Origin: Salinicola lusitanus
GTDB lineage: Bacteria; Pseudomonadota; Gammaproteobacteria; Pseudomonadales; Halomonadaceae
Direction of reading: 5' to 3'
DNA length: 64,000 nucleotides
NCBI RefSeq assembly: GCF_003206045.1
Contig: NZ_PZJM01000009.1
Location: forward strand, 434,001-498,000
Under the pieces are notes generated by a model. The model ran no database searches. It saw nothing but the letters and a program-made list of their open reading frames with translations, and was not told the DNA's origin. Positions within the stretch are counted from its first letter, which is position 1, and every line of letters begins with the position of its first letter. A program made the translations under genes and the position numbers. Below, piece after piece: positions 9,960-20,393 of this stretch.

Positions 9960-10856
9960 ATGGCGCTGCTGACCGGAAAGCCCTCGGCGCGACGACAGGG
10001 ATTCGAGCTGGCGATGATGTCGCCAGCCCTTTTTCTGCTCGCCCTGATCACGCTGGTTCCGTTCTTCTCGATCATCTGGATGAGCTTCAACGACGTCAGC
10101 CTGATGGGCGGGCTGACCTTCGAGTTCTCGGGCCTCGCTAACTGGCAGCGGGTGTTCACCGACCCGGACATCCGCTCCAGCTGGCTGATCAGCCTGTTCT
10201 ACTTCCTGGCCACGGTGGGCCTGGAGATGATCCTCGGCACGGTGATGGCGCTGCTGGTCTACAGCCTGAGGCGAGGCAGCAACCTCATCATCTCGCTGCT
10301 GTTGATCCCGATGTTCATCGCCCCGGTGATCGTCGGGCTGCTCGGGCGCTTCATGCTCGACCCCAGCCACGGCCTGTACGCCTGGCTGCTCAATGAAACC
10401 GGCCTGTTCGACGGCAACATTCTCGGCAGTGTCGGCTCGGCGATGGTCGCGGTCATCCTCATGGACGTCTGGGAGTGGACCCCGCTGGTCGCGCTGATCG
10501 TGCTCGCCGGGCTCGCCTCGGTTCCCGAAGATATCCTGGAAGCGGCCGAGATGGACGGCGCCAACTATGGCCAGAAATTGCTCTACATCATCCTGCCATC
10601 GATCTCCAACATTCTGCTGGTGGCCCTGCTGATCCGCGCCATGGACGCGATCCGCTTCTTCGCGATCATCTTCATCACCACCAACGGCGGTCCGGCGGAC
10701 TCCACCAAGATCATCCCCATCAGGCTCTACGACATCGCCTTTCGATTCTTCGACCTGGGCTATGCCGCCGCCGTGGGTATCACCATGCTGGCGTTCTCGA
10801 TCCTGGTCGCCAATGCGTTCATGAAGCTACTCAAGCGTCAGGAGAAGCGCTCATGA
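9960..10856 (+). CDS. ABC polyol transporter permease (MalF-like)
   Basis: 298-aa inner-membrane permease with six predicted helices and the ATPase-docking EAA motif (EAAEMDGANYGQKLLYIILP). It starts 3 bp after the binding-protein stop and overlaps the next permease by 4 bp (ATGA), so the genes are translationally coupled. The EAA loop implies a partner ATPase, which is not encoded here. Confidence 0.92.
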   Translation: MALLTGKPSARRQGFELAMMSPALFLLALITLVPFFSIIWMSFNDVSLMGGLTFEFSGLANWQRVFTDPDIRSSWLISLFYFLATVGLEMILGTVMALLVYSLRRGSNLIISLLLIPMFIAPVIVGLLGRFMLDPSHGLYAWLLNETGLFDGNILGSVGSAMVAVILMDVWEWTPLVALIVLAGLASVPEDILEAAEMDGANYGQKLLYIILPSISNILLVALLIRAMDAIRFFAIIFITTNGGPADSTKIIPIRLYDIAFRFFDLGYAAAVGITMLAFSILVANAFMKLLKRQEKRS

Positions 10857-11683
10857 CCGCTCCCAAGCGCTGGTTCTTCCTCACCGTCAAGCTCGTCCTG
10901 CTGACGCTGTTGCTGCTGTGGACGCTGGTGCCGATCGGGTGGATGGTGCTCTCCTCGTTCAAGCCGAACAGTGTCATCACGGCCAATACGCCACGGGTCT
11001 TCTTCACACCCACGCTGGAGCACTACGTCTCGCTGTTCAGCGGCGGTAACAGCCTCTGGCCCTATCTGACGAACAGCCTGCTGATCGCCGGCACCTCGAC
11101 GTTGATCGCCGTGGTCCTGGGCTGCATGGCCGGCTTCGGGCTGTCGCGGATCCGGATCAAGGGCAAGCAGCACCTGGCATTCTGGATCATCAGTACCCGC
11201 ATGGCGCCGATCGCGGCGGTGATCGTGCCGCTGTACCTGCTGTTCCGCTATCTCTACCTGCTCGATACCCACGTCGGCCTGATCGTCGCCTATCTGAGCT
11301 TCAACCTGCCCTTCGCCATCTGGCTGATGACCGCCTTCTTCGACGACCTGCCGCCCGATCTGGAAGAGGCGGCGATGATCGATGGTGCCACCAAGTTCCA
11401 GGCGTTCCGCTACGTGGTGCTGCCGCTGATGACCCCCGGGCTGGTGACCACCGCCATCCTTTGCTTCATCTTTGCCTGGAACGATTACGCCTTCGCCCAG
11501 ACCTTCTCCGGGCCCAGCACCCAGACCATCCCCATCGCCGCGGCACAGCTGCTGACCCAGACCGGTATCGACTGGGGCAAGCTGCTGGCGATCGGCACCA
11601 TCGTGGTCTGCCCGATGGCGATCGCCGGGCTGCTGGTCAAGCGCTGGCTGGTCCAGGGGCTGACCATGGGCGCCGTGAAATGA
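10853..11683 (+). CDS. ABC polyol transporter permease (MalG-like)
   Basis: 276-aa second permease subunit. The EAA motif is EEAAMIDGATKFQAFRYVVLP. The start was set at the ATG overlapping the previous stop (ATGA at 10853), since the upstream in-frame reading is merely the shadow of the first permease gene. The next gene is an SDR 46 bp downstream rather than the usual ATP-binding subunit. Confidence 0.92.
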   Translation: MTAPKRWFFLTVKLVLLTLLLLWTLVPIGWMVLSSFKPNSVITANTPRVFFTPTLEHYVSLFSGGNSLWPYLTNSLLIAGTSTLIAVVLGCMAGFGLSRIRIKGKQHLAFWIISTRMAPIAAVIVPLYLLFRYLYLLDTHVGLIVAYLSFNLPFAIWLMTAFFDDLPPDLEEAAMIDGATKFQAFRYVVLPLMTPGLVTTAILCFIFAWNDYAFAQTFSGPSTQTIPIAAAQLLTQTGIDWGKLLAIGTIVVCPMAIAGLLVKRWLVQGLTMGAVK

Positions 11684-11729
11684 CGCCCTGGCAGGCGAGT
11701 CCACACTTCAGCAGAGGGAGGAGACCAGC

Positions 11730-12494
11730 ATGAACGTGATGTCGCAGTTCGATCTGAGCGGCAAGGTCGCCGTGGTCACCGGCGGCAACGGCGGGCTCGG
11801 CGAGGCGTTCGCCCACGCCCTGGCCGAGGCCGGCGCGAAGGTCGCCATTGCCGCCCGCGGACACGCGCGCAGCCTGGAAGTGGTCAAGGCCCTGACCGAT
11901 GCCGGGCACCGCGCCATGGCCGTGGAGGTCGACGTTACCCAACCCGAGGCGGCGGACGCCCTGCTCGACGAGGTCGAAGCCGGCCTCGGCCCGGTCGATA
12001 TCTTCCTCAACAACGCCGGCGCCTGCCAGCATGCGCCAGCACTGGAGGTCACCCCCGCACGCTGGCGCGATATCTTCGACATCAACGTCCATGGGTTGTG
12101 GTACTGCGCCCAGGCCGCCGGCCGGCGGATGCAGTCGCGTGGCGGCGTGATCATCAACATCGGCTCGATCTCGGCGATGATCGTCAATCGTCCGCAGATG
12201 CAGCCCGCCTACAACGCCTCCAAGGCTGCCGTGCACCAATTGACCAAGTCGCTGGCCGCCGAGTGGGCGCCGTACGGCATCCGCGTCAACGCGCTGGCAC
12301 CCGGCTACGTCAAGACCGCGATGGCGCCGGTCGACGATCCCCGCTTCAAGCCGCGCTGGATCGACGACGCGCCCATGCAGCGTGCGGCCACACCCGCCGA
12401 GCTCGGCCCCACCATCGTCTACATGGCCAGCAACGCTTCGAGTTTCATGACCGGCTCCATCGTCGTGGTGGATGGCGGCTACACCCTCTGGTAG
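11730..12494 (+). CDS. SDR-family polyol dehydrogenase
   Basis: 254-aa classical short-chain dehydrogenase: cofactor motif TGGNGGLG near residue 18, NNAG, and catalytic Ser and YNASK. The C-terminus VDGGYTLW resembles arabinitol, sorbitol and gluconate dehydrogenases. Good ribosome-binding sequence (GGGAGGAG). As last gene of the polyol operon it probably oxidises the same imported polyol, or a stereoisomer, alongside the zinc enzyme. The exact substrate is unknown. Confidence 0.87.
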   Translation: MNVMSQFDLSGKVAVVTGGNGGLGEAFAHALAEAGAKVAIAARGHARSLEVVKALTDAGHRAMAVEVDVTQPEAADALLDEVEAGLGPVDIFLNNAGACQHAPALEVTPARWRDIFDINVHGLWYCAQAAGRRMQSRGGVIINIGSISAMIVNRPQMQPAYNASKAAVHQLTKSLAAEWAPYGIRVNALAPGYVKTAMAPVDDPRFKPRWIDDAPMQRAATPAELGPTIVYMASNASSFMTGSIVVVDGGYTLW

Positions 12495-12603
12495 CGGCGA
12501 TTCGCATGACCGCCTGCGGGCAGGGGCCGCGCTTCCAGAGTGAGGCGCTCTTCCGGCACATGCGTATCGCGGACGACATGGCTCCAGTCCGCGCGAGCCC
12601 ACC

Positions 12604-12621
12604 GCGCCTCGTAAGAGGCGC
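12604..12621 (+). terminator. Hairpin downstream of the polyol operon
   Basis: GCGCCTC, a GTAA loop, and GAGGCGC form a perfect 7-bp stem followed by CTACCTTTCTT. It lies 110 bp past the last operon gene. It is a plausible but weak intrinsic terminator. Nothing else is apparent in the 298-bp gap before aspA. Confidence 0.45.
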
Positions 12622-12792
12622 CTACCTTTCTTCGCCGCTGTAATGCCGCTCTCCCAGCCATACCACCCACGCATGCACTACCACGTAACGGCATTGGGCA
12701 GGCGACCCGGCGCGGCGTTACCTTACGCCCAGCGGCGCCGACACCCCGGCGCCCAGGCCGTTCGAACCCCCTGACGGAAGACGACACCCACC

Positions 12793-14244
<1,452 letters not shown>

Positions 14245-14265
14245 ATCGTCACCGACGTCCGATCA

Positions 14266-14300
14266 CGCCTCGGCCCGGGAAACCGGGCCGAGGCGTTCTT
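14266..14300 (+). terminator. Intrinsic terminator of aspA
   Basis: A perfect 13-bp stem (14266-14278 with 14283-14295) with a GAAA tetraloop is followed by TTCTT. It is 21 bp past the aspA stop. It may also serve transcripts arriving from the other strand. Confidence 0.88.
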
Positions 14301-14456
14301 CAGAAAGCGGCCTTGCCGATCGAGGCGCCGCCGTCGATGAAGAGCGTCTGTCCGGTAATGAAGCTGGCGTCTTCCGCGAGGAAGACTCGATACCGGCGGC
14401 GATCTGTTCGGGCTTGCCGAAGCGACCCATGGGGACGCCGGAGAGGTAGCGGTGTT
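14300..14456 (-). pseudogene. Frameshifted 3' remnant of an SDR gene
   Basis: The minus strand encodes the C-terminal signature of a short-chain dehydrogenase in two frames. YLSGVPMGRFGKPEQIAAGI reads in one frame, and VFLAEDASFITGQTLF plus IDGGASIGKAAF and a stop read in another, with the shift near 14387. No N-terminal portion exists: the adjacent sequence is the intact acuI-like gene. It is a truncated, decayed gene fragment left between convergent genes. Confidence 0.75.
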
Positions 14457-14468
14457 CCCCTCGGGCAG

Positions 14469-15458
14469 TCAGCCATTGACGTCCACCACGAGCCGGCCGC
14501 GCACGGTTCCTGCCAGGAGACGTTCGGCCGCCTCCAAGGTCTCGCCCAAGCGGATATCGCGTGAGATTGCGTCGAGCAGGGCGGGCTCGATGTCCTCGGC
14601 GAGTCGTGCCCAGGCGTGCCGGCGCTCCTCGGCAGGGCGGGTGACGCTGTTGATGCCGAGCAGGCTGACGCCACGCAGAATGAAGGGGGCCACTGTCGCG
14701 GGGAAATCCATGCCCTGGGCGAGGCCGCAGGCGGCGACCAGGCCGTCGGGGCTGGTTCGAGCGCAGACGTTGGCCAGGGTATGGCTGCCCACCGAGTCGA
14801 TGGCGGCAAACCACTGCGCCTTGGCCAGGGGCTTTCCGGGGCCTGACAGTTCGCTGCGATCGATGATCTCGGCGGCACCCAGCCGCTCGAGAAAGGCCGA
14901 CTCCTGAGGGCGGCCGGTCGCCGCGACGACGCGGTAGCCGCGCGCCGCCAGCAGGGCGATGGCGTAGCTGCCGACGCCGCCGTTGGCGCCGGTCACCAGT
15001 ACCTCGCCGCGATCCGGCGTCAGGCCGTGGCGCTCCAGCGCCAGCAGGCTCAACATGGCGGTGTAGCCGGCGGTGCCGATGGCCATCGCCTGATGCGTGT
15101 TCAGCGAGGGCGGCAGCCGGGTGAGCCAGTCGCCGTCGACGCGAGCGTACTGGGCCAGGCCGCCCCAGTGCGCCTCGCCGATGCCCCAGCCGTTGAGCAG
15201 GACGCGATCGCCGGCTGTCCACTCGGGATGCTCGCTGTGCTCGACGACTCCGGCAAGGTCGATGCCCGGCACCATGGGGAAACGGCGCACGACCGCTCCC
15301 TTGCCGGTGATCGCCAGCGCGTCCTTGTAGTTGAGCGTGCTCCATTCGACACGCACCAGGACATTGCCCGGAGGCAGTGATTCGGGGTCGAGCTGCGTCA
15401 GCGCGGCGTGGCTCCGACGATCGGCTTCGGTCTGCTGCACGACGATGGCGTTGAACAC
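14469..15458 (-). CDS. acuI: AcuI/YhdH-type acrylyl-CoA reductase (MDR family)
   Basis: 329-aa zinc-free medium-chain reductase. The motifs STLNYKDALAITGKG, PMVPGIDLAG, TGANGGVGSYAIALL and the C-terminus GRLVVDVNG are typical of YhdH/AcuI, which reduces acrylyl-CoA to propionyl-CoA with NADPH. The start is a GTG at 15458 with AGGAGG five bases upstream; an ATG one base away is out of frame. It is preceded on the same strand by a TetR gene, as in acuR-acuI pairs. No DMSP lyase is nearby. The family is firm, the physiological substrate less so. Confidence 0.85.
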   Translation of the reverse strand: MFNAIVVQQTEADRRSHAALTQLDPESLPPGNVLVRVEWSTLNYKDALAITGKGAVVRRFPMVPGIDLAGVVEHSEHPEWTAGDRVLLNGWGIGEAHWGGLAQYARVDGDWLTRLPPSLNTHQAMAIGTAGYTAMLSLLALERHGLTPDRGEVLVTGANGGVGSYAIALLAARGYRVVAATGRPQESAFLERLGAAEIIDRSELSGPGKPLAKAQWFAAIDSVGSHTLANVCARTSPDGLVAACGLAQGMDFPATVAPFILRGVSLLGINSVTRPAEERRHAWARLAEDIEPALLDAISRDIRLGETLEAAERLLAGTVRGRLVVDVNG

Positions 15459-15520
15459 ATGAACCTCCTGAGCATTGAGCGGTGATTCGGAGAGGGCGTT
15501 TGACGGTGGTGAGATCGATC

Positions 15521-16156
15521 TCAACGGGGCAATCGAGCGAAGAACTCCTGGCTGAAGAGCTCCAGGGGGGTCGGCTCGCACTTTAGGCGAGCTCGCTGTA
15601 CGGCGCCTTCCCAGCCGATCCAGAAGAAAGCGGCGAGGGTGTCGCAATCCGTATCGGCGGCCAGTTCGCCGTGCGCCTGGGCCAGCCGCAGGCAGTCGGC
15701 GACCCGGCGTTGCCAGTCCTGGAGGATGGCTTCCAGCCGCTCGTCGAATCCTGCGGGTAACAGGGTGACTTCCTGGCCCAGATTGCCCACCAGGCAGCCT
15801 CGCCGATAGTGGTGGCGCGCCATCCCCTCCTGGGCGTCCTGGGTGAACCGGCGGAGCCGTTCGAGGGGCGGCAATTCGGAAGAGAGCAACCAGCGGTCGA
15901 GCTTGCGAGCAAAATAGTCGGCGTATCGTGACAGCACGGCGTGACCGAACGCCTCCTTGCTGTCGAAGTAGTGATAGAACGAGCCCTTTGGCACGCCGAC
16001 CCGTTTCAGCACGCCATCGATTCCGGTCGAGACGAATCCCTGCTCGGTGAGCACTTCGACGCCACACCGAATCAGGGCGTCCCGGGTGTCCGGGTTGGTG
16101 CGCGCCACCTTCGGTGGGCGGCCGCGGCGTTTGCTGGGGGTCGTTGGCGTCTGCAT
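15521..16156 (-). CDS. TetR-family regulator (AcuR-like)
   Basis: 211 aa. N-terminal TetR HTH at about residues 25-70 (GVLKRVGVPKGSFYHYFDSKEAFGHAV) follows a basic leader KRRGRPPK. The C-terminal domain (CLVGNLGQEV) is of the kind seen in AcuR and other regulators of electrophile-reducing enzymes. It sits 62 bp upstream of the acuI-like gene in the same direction. An inverted repeat around GACCGGTC (16170-16177), just before its start, is a candidate operator, so autoregulation with acuI is likely. Confidence 0.85.
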   Translation of the reverse strand: MQTPTTPSKRRGRPPKVARTNPDTRDALIRCGVEVLTEQGFVSTGIDGVLKRVGVPKGSFYHYFDSKEAFGHAVLSRYADYFARKLDRWLLSSELPPLERLRRFTQDAQEGMARHHYRRGCLVGNLGQEVTLLPAGFDERLEAILQDWQRRVADCLRLAQAHGELAADTDCDTLAAFFWIGWEGAVQRARLKCEPTPLELFSQEFFARLPR

Positions 16157-16165
16157 GGAATCCAA

Positions 16166-16180
16166 TTTAGACCGGTCGTC
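16166..16180. promoter_or_regulatory. Candidate TetR/AcuR operator
   Basis: TTTAGACCGGTCGTC contains the perfect 8-bp palindrome GACCGGTC (16170-16177) within an imperfect larger dyad. It is 10-25 bp upstream of the tetR start. TAGACC half-sites are known for NemR-type TetR regulators of similar reductases. Confidence 0.4.
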
Positions 16181-16398
16181 TCCAAATATCAAAATCGGAT
16201 CGTCATCGACATCTGGCGACTCGCCATGGCTCCCTTGTGCCGGCGCATCGAGACACGCCGATCCCGGCGTGGACTTCTTTCGCCCGGAGGCCGCTGGCGT
16301 GAAACCGGTCACCGGACGCTTGAACGGCGGGCTGCCCGAGACCAGGTCCGGGCAGACAGGGGTAACCATCCAGCATCGGGCGTTGGAGGGCGTGATTC

Positions 16399-17538
16399 TC
16401 AGGTTTGATGCAGCACGGGAGAAGAACGCGTTTCGCCGGTCGAGCGTAAGCCCAGCAGACCCAGGTCACGATAGATCTCGTTTTTCATGATCTGAACCGC
16501 GCCGCCCAGACTCCCTTCGCCCCCGATGGTGGAGGCGTAGAGAAAGGGACGCCCGATGAAGACGAAGTCGGCGCCGAGCGCCAAGGCTTTGACGACATCC
16601 GTGCCGCGCCGAATGCCGCCGTCGACCATGATGGCCATGTGGCCGGCCTCGGCCTTGGCCCGCGGTAGCGCTCGGATCGCGGAGATGGCGTGATCGAGCT
16701 GTCGACCGCCATGATTGGACAGCACGACGCCGTCGCAACCGATGTCTCGGGCTAGCGCGACATCGAGATGGGAGAGCACTCCCTTCACGACCAGCTTGCC
16801 TTTCCACTGGTCTCGAATTCGACGGACGTGGTCCCAGTTCAGGTGATCCTTGCGACCGAAGTCCCGCGCCGCCTGGCGAGAGACGATGGGCGCGCCGCGC
16901 TGGGCGTGGGAGTTCTCGAAATGTGGCATGCCCCGGCGCCGGAGCGTCGGCAGGAAAGTGGTGAGCAGCCAGCGGGGCTTGATGCCGAAATCCCACAACA
17001 GTCGGGGCGTGAAGCGCAGCGGAGTGGAGAAGCCGGCACGCAGGTTGTTCTCCCGGTTGGCCAGCACGGCCGTATCCGCGGTTAGGACCAAGGTCCGGTA
17101 GCCCGCCGCGGCGACTCGCGCCACCAGCGCCTCGATCCGATCCTCTTCGCCGGGCACGTAAGCCTGAAACCAGGCTCGGGGGTTGGTCTCGATGACCTCT
17201 TCCAGGCGGGTAAGAGACGAACCGCTCAGAACGTAGGGGATGCCTTCGCGGTCGGCAACTCGCGCGGCGACGTTGTCGCCGTCAAGCGCCATCAGCGCGC
17301 TGATGCCCATCGGCGCAATGCCGAAGGGCGCCGCCCACTCTTCTCCCAGCAGCCGCTGCCGCAGGGTCCGGCCCTCCACGCCGCGAAGCACCCTCGGCAC
17401 CAGCTTCAGCTCGTCGAGCGCGGCGCGGTTGTCCTCGCGTGCCGCGGCAGTCTCCGACGCACCCGCGACATATTGGAATAGCGGGCGCGGGAGGCGGCGT
17501 CGGGCCGCGATTTCATAGTCGTCGAGATTGAGGATCAT
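16399..17538 (-). CDS. FMN-dependent alpha-hydroxy-acid dehydrogenase
   Basis: 379-aa TIM-barrel flavoprotein of the lactate/glycolate/mandelate family, which oxidises L-2-hydroxyacids to 2-oxoacids. Family features are the N-terminal DYEIAARRRLP, WFQAYVP, the catalytic-base segment SNHGGRQLD, and the FMN-phosphate region DGGIRRGTDVVKALALGA. I set the start at the ATG of MILNLDDYEIAA (17538), the normal N-terminus. It is the last gene of the TRAP/SMP-30 operon, so it probably oxidises the hydroxyacid imported or released there. It is paralogous to 35698-37029. Confidence 0.9.
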   Translation of the reverse strand: MILNLDDYEIAARRRLPRPLFQYVAGASETAAAREDNRAALDELKLVPRVLRGVEGRTLRQRLLGEEWAAPFGIAPMGISALMALDGDNVAARVADREGIPYVLSGSSLTRLEEVIETNPRAWFQAYVPGEEDRIEALVARVAAAGYRTLVLTADTAVLANRENNLRAGFSTPLRFTPRLLWDFGIKPRWLLTTFLPTLRRRGMPHFENSHAQRGAPIVSRQAARDFGRKDHLNWDHVRRIRDQWKGKLVVKGVLSHLDVALARDIGCDGVVLSNHGGRQLDHAISAIRALPRAKAEAGHMAIMVDGGIRRGTDVVKALALGADFVFIGRPFLYASTIGGEGSLGGAVQIMKNEIYRDLGLLGLRSTGETRSSPVLHQT

Positions 17539-17587
17539 CGCGCTGGGACCGACCTGTACAGATAGGCTATGGGCATGCGGGCGGGCA

Positions 17588-18523
17588 CTACTGCCCCCAG
17601 CCTGAAGCCATGGGAAGACCGGAAACCGGCAACTCGGCGCACAGAATCGAACCGGAATCCGACTCCGTGATGTAGAGCGTCCGGCCCTCGGGGCCGCCGA
17701 AGGCACAGTTGGTGGTGCCCAGCCCCTTCGGCGACCTGACCACGGCGACGGGAACGCCGAGCGCATCGTGAACCCAGACCAGCCCCATGCCGGTCTGGCA
17801 CACCACGACGCCGTTGTCGCTCGTCAGCGCCAGCCCATCCGGGCCGGCGCGGCCACCGGAGAATTGCAGGAACAGGCCGGCCTTGACCACGCGCTGACTC
17901 CGGGAGATCGGCAGTCGCCATACCGCATTGGCTCGGGTGACGGCGACATAGAGCGTGTGGCCGGACTTGTCCAGCACCAGGCCGTTGGGGCTGGGAACCT
18001 TGTCGATCAGACAGTCCAGTCGGCCGCTGTCGGGGTCCCAGCGATAAACGCGGCCACTGGGGTCCTGCAGCCCGGTCTGGCCCTGGTCGGTGAAGTAGAG
18101 CATGCCGTCGGGGCCGAAATGGAGATCGTTGCAGCCCTTGAACCCTTCCGAATCGGCGTCTCCCAGTGCGGTGGTGACACTGCCCGTGTCAGGGTCGAGC
18201 ATCAGGATGCCGTGCTGAAAATCGGCGATGAAAATCCGACCCTTGGCATCGATCTTCAAGCCGTTGGGTTGTCCCTCGTACTGCGCGATCAGTTCGATTT
18301 CACCCCTGGGGGAGGCACGAAAGATTCGGCCGAAGGGGATGTCGACGAACCAGAGATTGCCCGCCAGATCGAAAGAGGGGCCTTCGATGAAACTGTCCAC
18401 TGCCGCGCCGCGCCGGTTCTTGTCGGCCCAGGGCGAAGGCTTCCCGGTCTGGCGAAGCGCGGGCGGCAGCGTGGTGAAGACGTCCGCTTCGATCAGGATG
18501 GGATCGGGGTGGGGGAACGCCAT
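17588..18523 (-). CDS. SMP-30/gluconolactonase-like protein
   Basis: 311-aa six-bladed beta-propeller of the SMP-30/LRE family, Ca2+/Zn2+ lactonases that open sugar-acid lactones. Recognisable pieces are EGPSFDLAGNLWFVDIPFGRIFR, PNGLKIDAKGRIFIAD, CNDLHFGPDGMLYFTDQG, SPNGLVLDKSGHTLYVA and GGRAGPDGLAL. The conserved Glu, Asn and Asp metal ligands appear to be in place. There is no signal peptide, so it is cytoplasmic. It starts 3 bp after the TRAP large permease stop, in operon with it. This context argues for a lactone or hydroxyacid substrate. Confidence 0.85.
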   Translation of the reverse strand: MAFPHPDPILIEADVFTTLPPALRQTGKPSPWADKNRRGAAVDSFIEGPSFDLAGNLWFVDIPFGRIFRASPRGEIELIAQYEGQPNGLKIDAKGRIFIADFQHGILMLDPDTGSVTTALGDADSEGFKGCNDLHFGPDGMLYFTDQGQTGLQDPSGRVYRWDPDSGRLDCLIDKVPSPNGLVLDKSGHTLYVAVTRANAVWRLPISRSQRVVKAGLFLQFSGGRAGPDGLALTSDNGVVVCQTGMGLVWVHDALGVPVAVVRSPKGLGTTNCAFGGPEGRTLYITESDSGSILCAELPVSGLPMASGWGQ

Positions 18524-18526
18524 GGA

Positions 18527-19822
18527 TCAACCTCCGGCAGTCAGATTGGGTAGCCACAGTGCGATATCGGGGAACCCGATCAGCAGGACGAGAAACGCCA
18601 GGATGATGGCGAAGAAGGGCAGCACGCCCATGACGACGTCCTCGACCCGGGTTTTCGAATCCGAACTGGCCACCACGAAAAGAATGACCCCGAGCGGCGG
18701 CGTCAACTGGCCCAGCTCGACCAGGATCACCACGAAGACGCCGAACCAGACCGGGTCGACACCCATCGCCATGAGGGTGGGGAATATCACCGGCACGATG
18801 ATGGCGATCATGCCGAGCCCTTCCATGAAGCAGCCCAGAATGGCGAACACCACCATCAGGATCAGCAGCAGCGAGAACTGGGACAGACCCGCGTCGGCGA
18901 CACGATCGACCAGCGCCTCTCCCACGCCGGAGAGCGCGGTGGCATAGGCAAACAGCATGGAGATGAAGACGATGAACAGGACGTTGCCGCTCATCGTCAG
19001 CGTGCGTGACAGCGCCGACTTCAGCATCGCGACGTTGAGTTTACCGTAGAGCGCGGAGATCAGCGCTGCGCCGATGACGCCCAGCGCACCGGCTTCGGTC
19101 GGCGTGGCGACACCGGCATAGATGCTTCCCAGCACGAAGGCGATCAGCAGCGTGAACGGAAAGACGTCGGAGGCGGCCCGCAGGTAATCCTTGAACTGGC
19201 GCTGCTGGGTATCCTTGGGAACGAGGTTGGGCTTCGCCAGTGCGCGCGCGATGATCAGCAGGCTGTAGCAAGCGCCGAGCAGGATACCGGGCACCAGGCC
19301 CGCCGCGAACAGCTTGGCAATCGAGGTCTCGGTGAAGGTGGCGTAGATGATCATGGTGATCGACGGCGGAATCAGGATCCCCAGCGTGCCACCCGCCGCG
19401 AGAGAGCCGGCGACCAGGCGTCGGTCGTAACCGCGTGCGGTCAGCGCCGGCAGGGCGACGGTGGACATGGCCGCGGCCGTCGGTGCGCTGCCGCCGGCCA
19501 CGGCGGCGAAGACACCGCTGCCGACGATATTGGTGTGCAGCAAGCCTCCGGGCAGGCGCTTCATGAATGGCGCGATACCGTTGTAGAGGCGTCCACTCAG
19601 GCCGCTGGCCAGCAGGATTTCCGCCATCAGAATGAACAGGGGGATCGCCGCCAGGGTGAAGCTGTTGGCGGCGCCCCAGCTCACCAGCCCGAGCGCCTTC
19701 CACCCGGCGGCACCTTTCATCAGCCAGAGATAGATCAGCGAGGCGGCGCCAACGGCAAACTGAACCCACAACCCGCCGACGATCAGAATCAGTAGCACGC
19801 CAAAGGCGATGAGCGCATCCAT
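18527..19822 (-). CDS. TRAP transporter large permease (DctM)
   Basis: 431 aa with 12 or more predicted helices. DctM motifs include IPLFILMAEILLASGLSGRLYNG, GGSAPTAAAMSTVALPALTARGYDR and GGTLGILIPPSITMIIYA. It is the ion-coupled transport subunit in the inner membrane. Its ATG overlaps the DctQ stop by one base (TGATG), so the subunits are translationally coupled. Confidence 0.94.
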   Translation of the reverse strand: MDALIAFGVLLILIVGGLWVQFAVGAASLIYLWLMKGAAGWKALGLVSWGAANSFTLAAIPLFILMAEILLASGLSGRLYNGIAPFMKRLPGGLLHTNIVGSGVFAAVAGGSAPTAAAMSTVALPALTARGYDRRLVAGSLAAGGTLGILIPPSITMIIYATFTETSIAKLFAAGLVPGILLGACYSLLIIARALAKPNLVPKDTQQRQFKDYLRAASDVFPFTLLIAFVLGSIYAGVATPTEAGALGVIGAALISALYGKLNVAMLKSALSRTLTMSGNVLFIVFISMLFAYATALSGVGEALVDRVADAGLSQFSLLLILMVVFAILGCFMEGLGMIAIIVPVIFPTLMAMGVDPVWFGVFVVILVELGQLTPPLGVILFVVASSDSKTRVEDVVMGVLPFFAIILAFLVLLIGFPDIALWLPNLTAGG

Positions 19823-20376
19823 CAGTCACGTCCCCCGTTGCGCAAGGCGACCAGCCCGCGCTCGACGATGAAGACGGCAACGAAGAGGAGCCCGACCGGC
19901 ATTACCAGCTGGGGGATCCAGAGTGGCGTCATCAGGAAGGTGGGCGCCACGTTGCCGCGCTGGTAGGAACTCATCACCAGTTGGGCGGTGTACCAGATCA
20001 ACACGCTGCAAACGGCAAACGAGAGCGCCAGATAGAACAGGTTCAGCCCGTGGCGCAGGGACCGCGGAAGCGCATCGAACAGAAAACCGACCTGGAACAG
20101 ACTGTTCTTCCTCACGGCCAGGCTCGCGCCGAACAGTGTCAGCCCGACGACGAGATAGCCGGCAAGCTCTTCGACGATTCGCAGCGAATAGCTGAAGAAG
20201 AAGCGCGAAACGATCTCCGCGGCGACCAGCGCCACGAGTGCAACCAGCGCGACGCCCGCAATCGCTCGGACGAGAGACGCCACGATGTCGAAAACGGAGC
20301 CGGCCGATGCCGGCCCGGGCGGCGTCCGAGAAGAGGGCGCTTGCGAAGAGATTTCGTGCGAATGGGCTTCGCTCAT
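19822..20376 (-). CDS. TRAP transporter small permease (DctQ)
   Basis: 184 aa with four predicted helices and the DctQ pattern RIVEELAGYLVVGLTLFGASLAV. I preferred the ATG at 20376 (MSEAHSHE) because AGGAG lies eight bases upstream; the in-frame ATG at 20397 is too close to that sequence. The N-terminal 40 residues are hydrophilic and longer than usual. Confidence 0.9.
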   Translation of the reverse strand: MSEAHSHEISSQAPSSRTPPGPASAGSVFDIVASLVRAIAGVALVALVALVAAEIVSRFFFSYSLRIVEELAGYLVVGLTLFGASLAVRKNSLFQVGFLFDALPRSLRHGLNLFYLALSFAVCSVLIWYTAQLVMSSYQRGNVAPTFLMTPLWIPQLVMPVGLLFVAVFIVERGLVALRNGGRD

Positions 20377-20393
20377 CGTCATGACTCCTGGGT

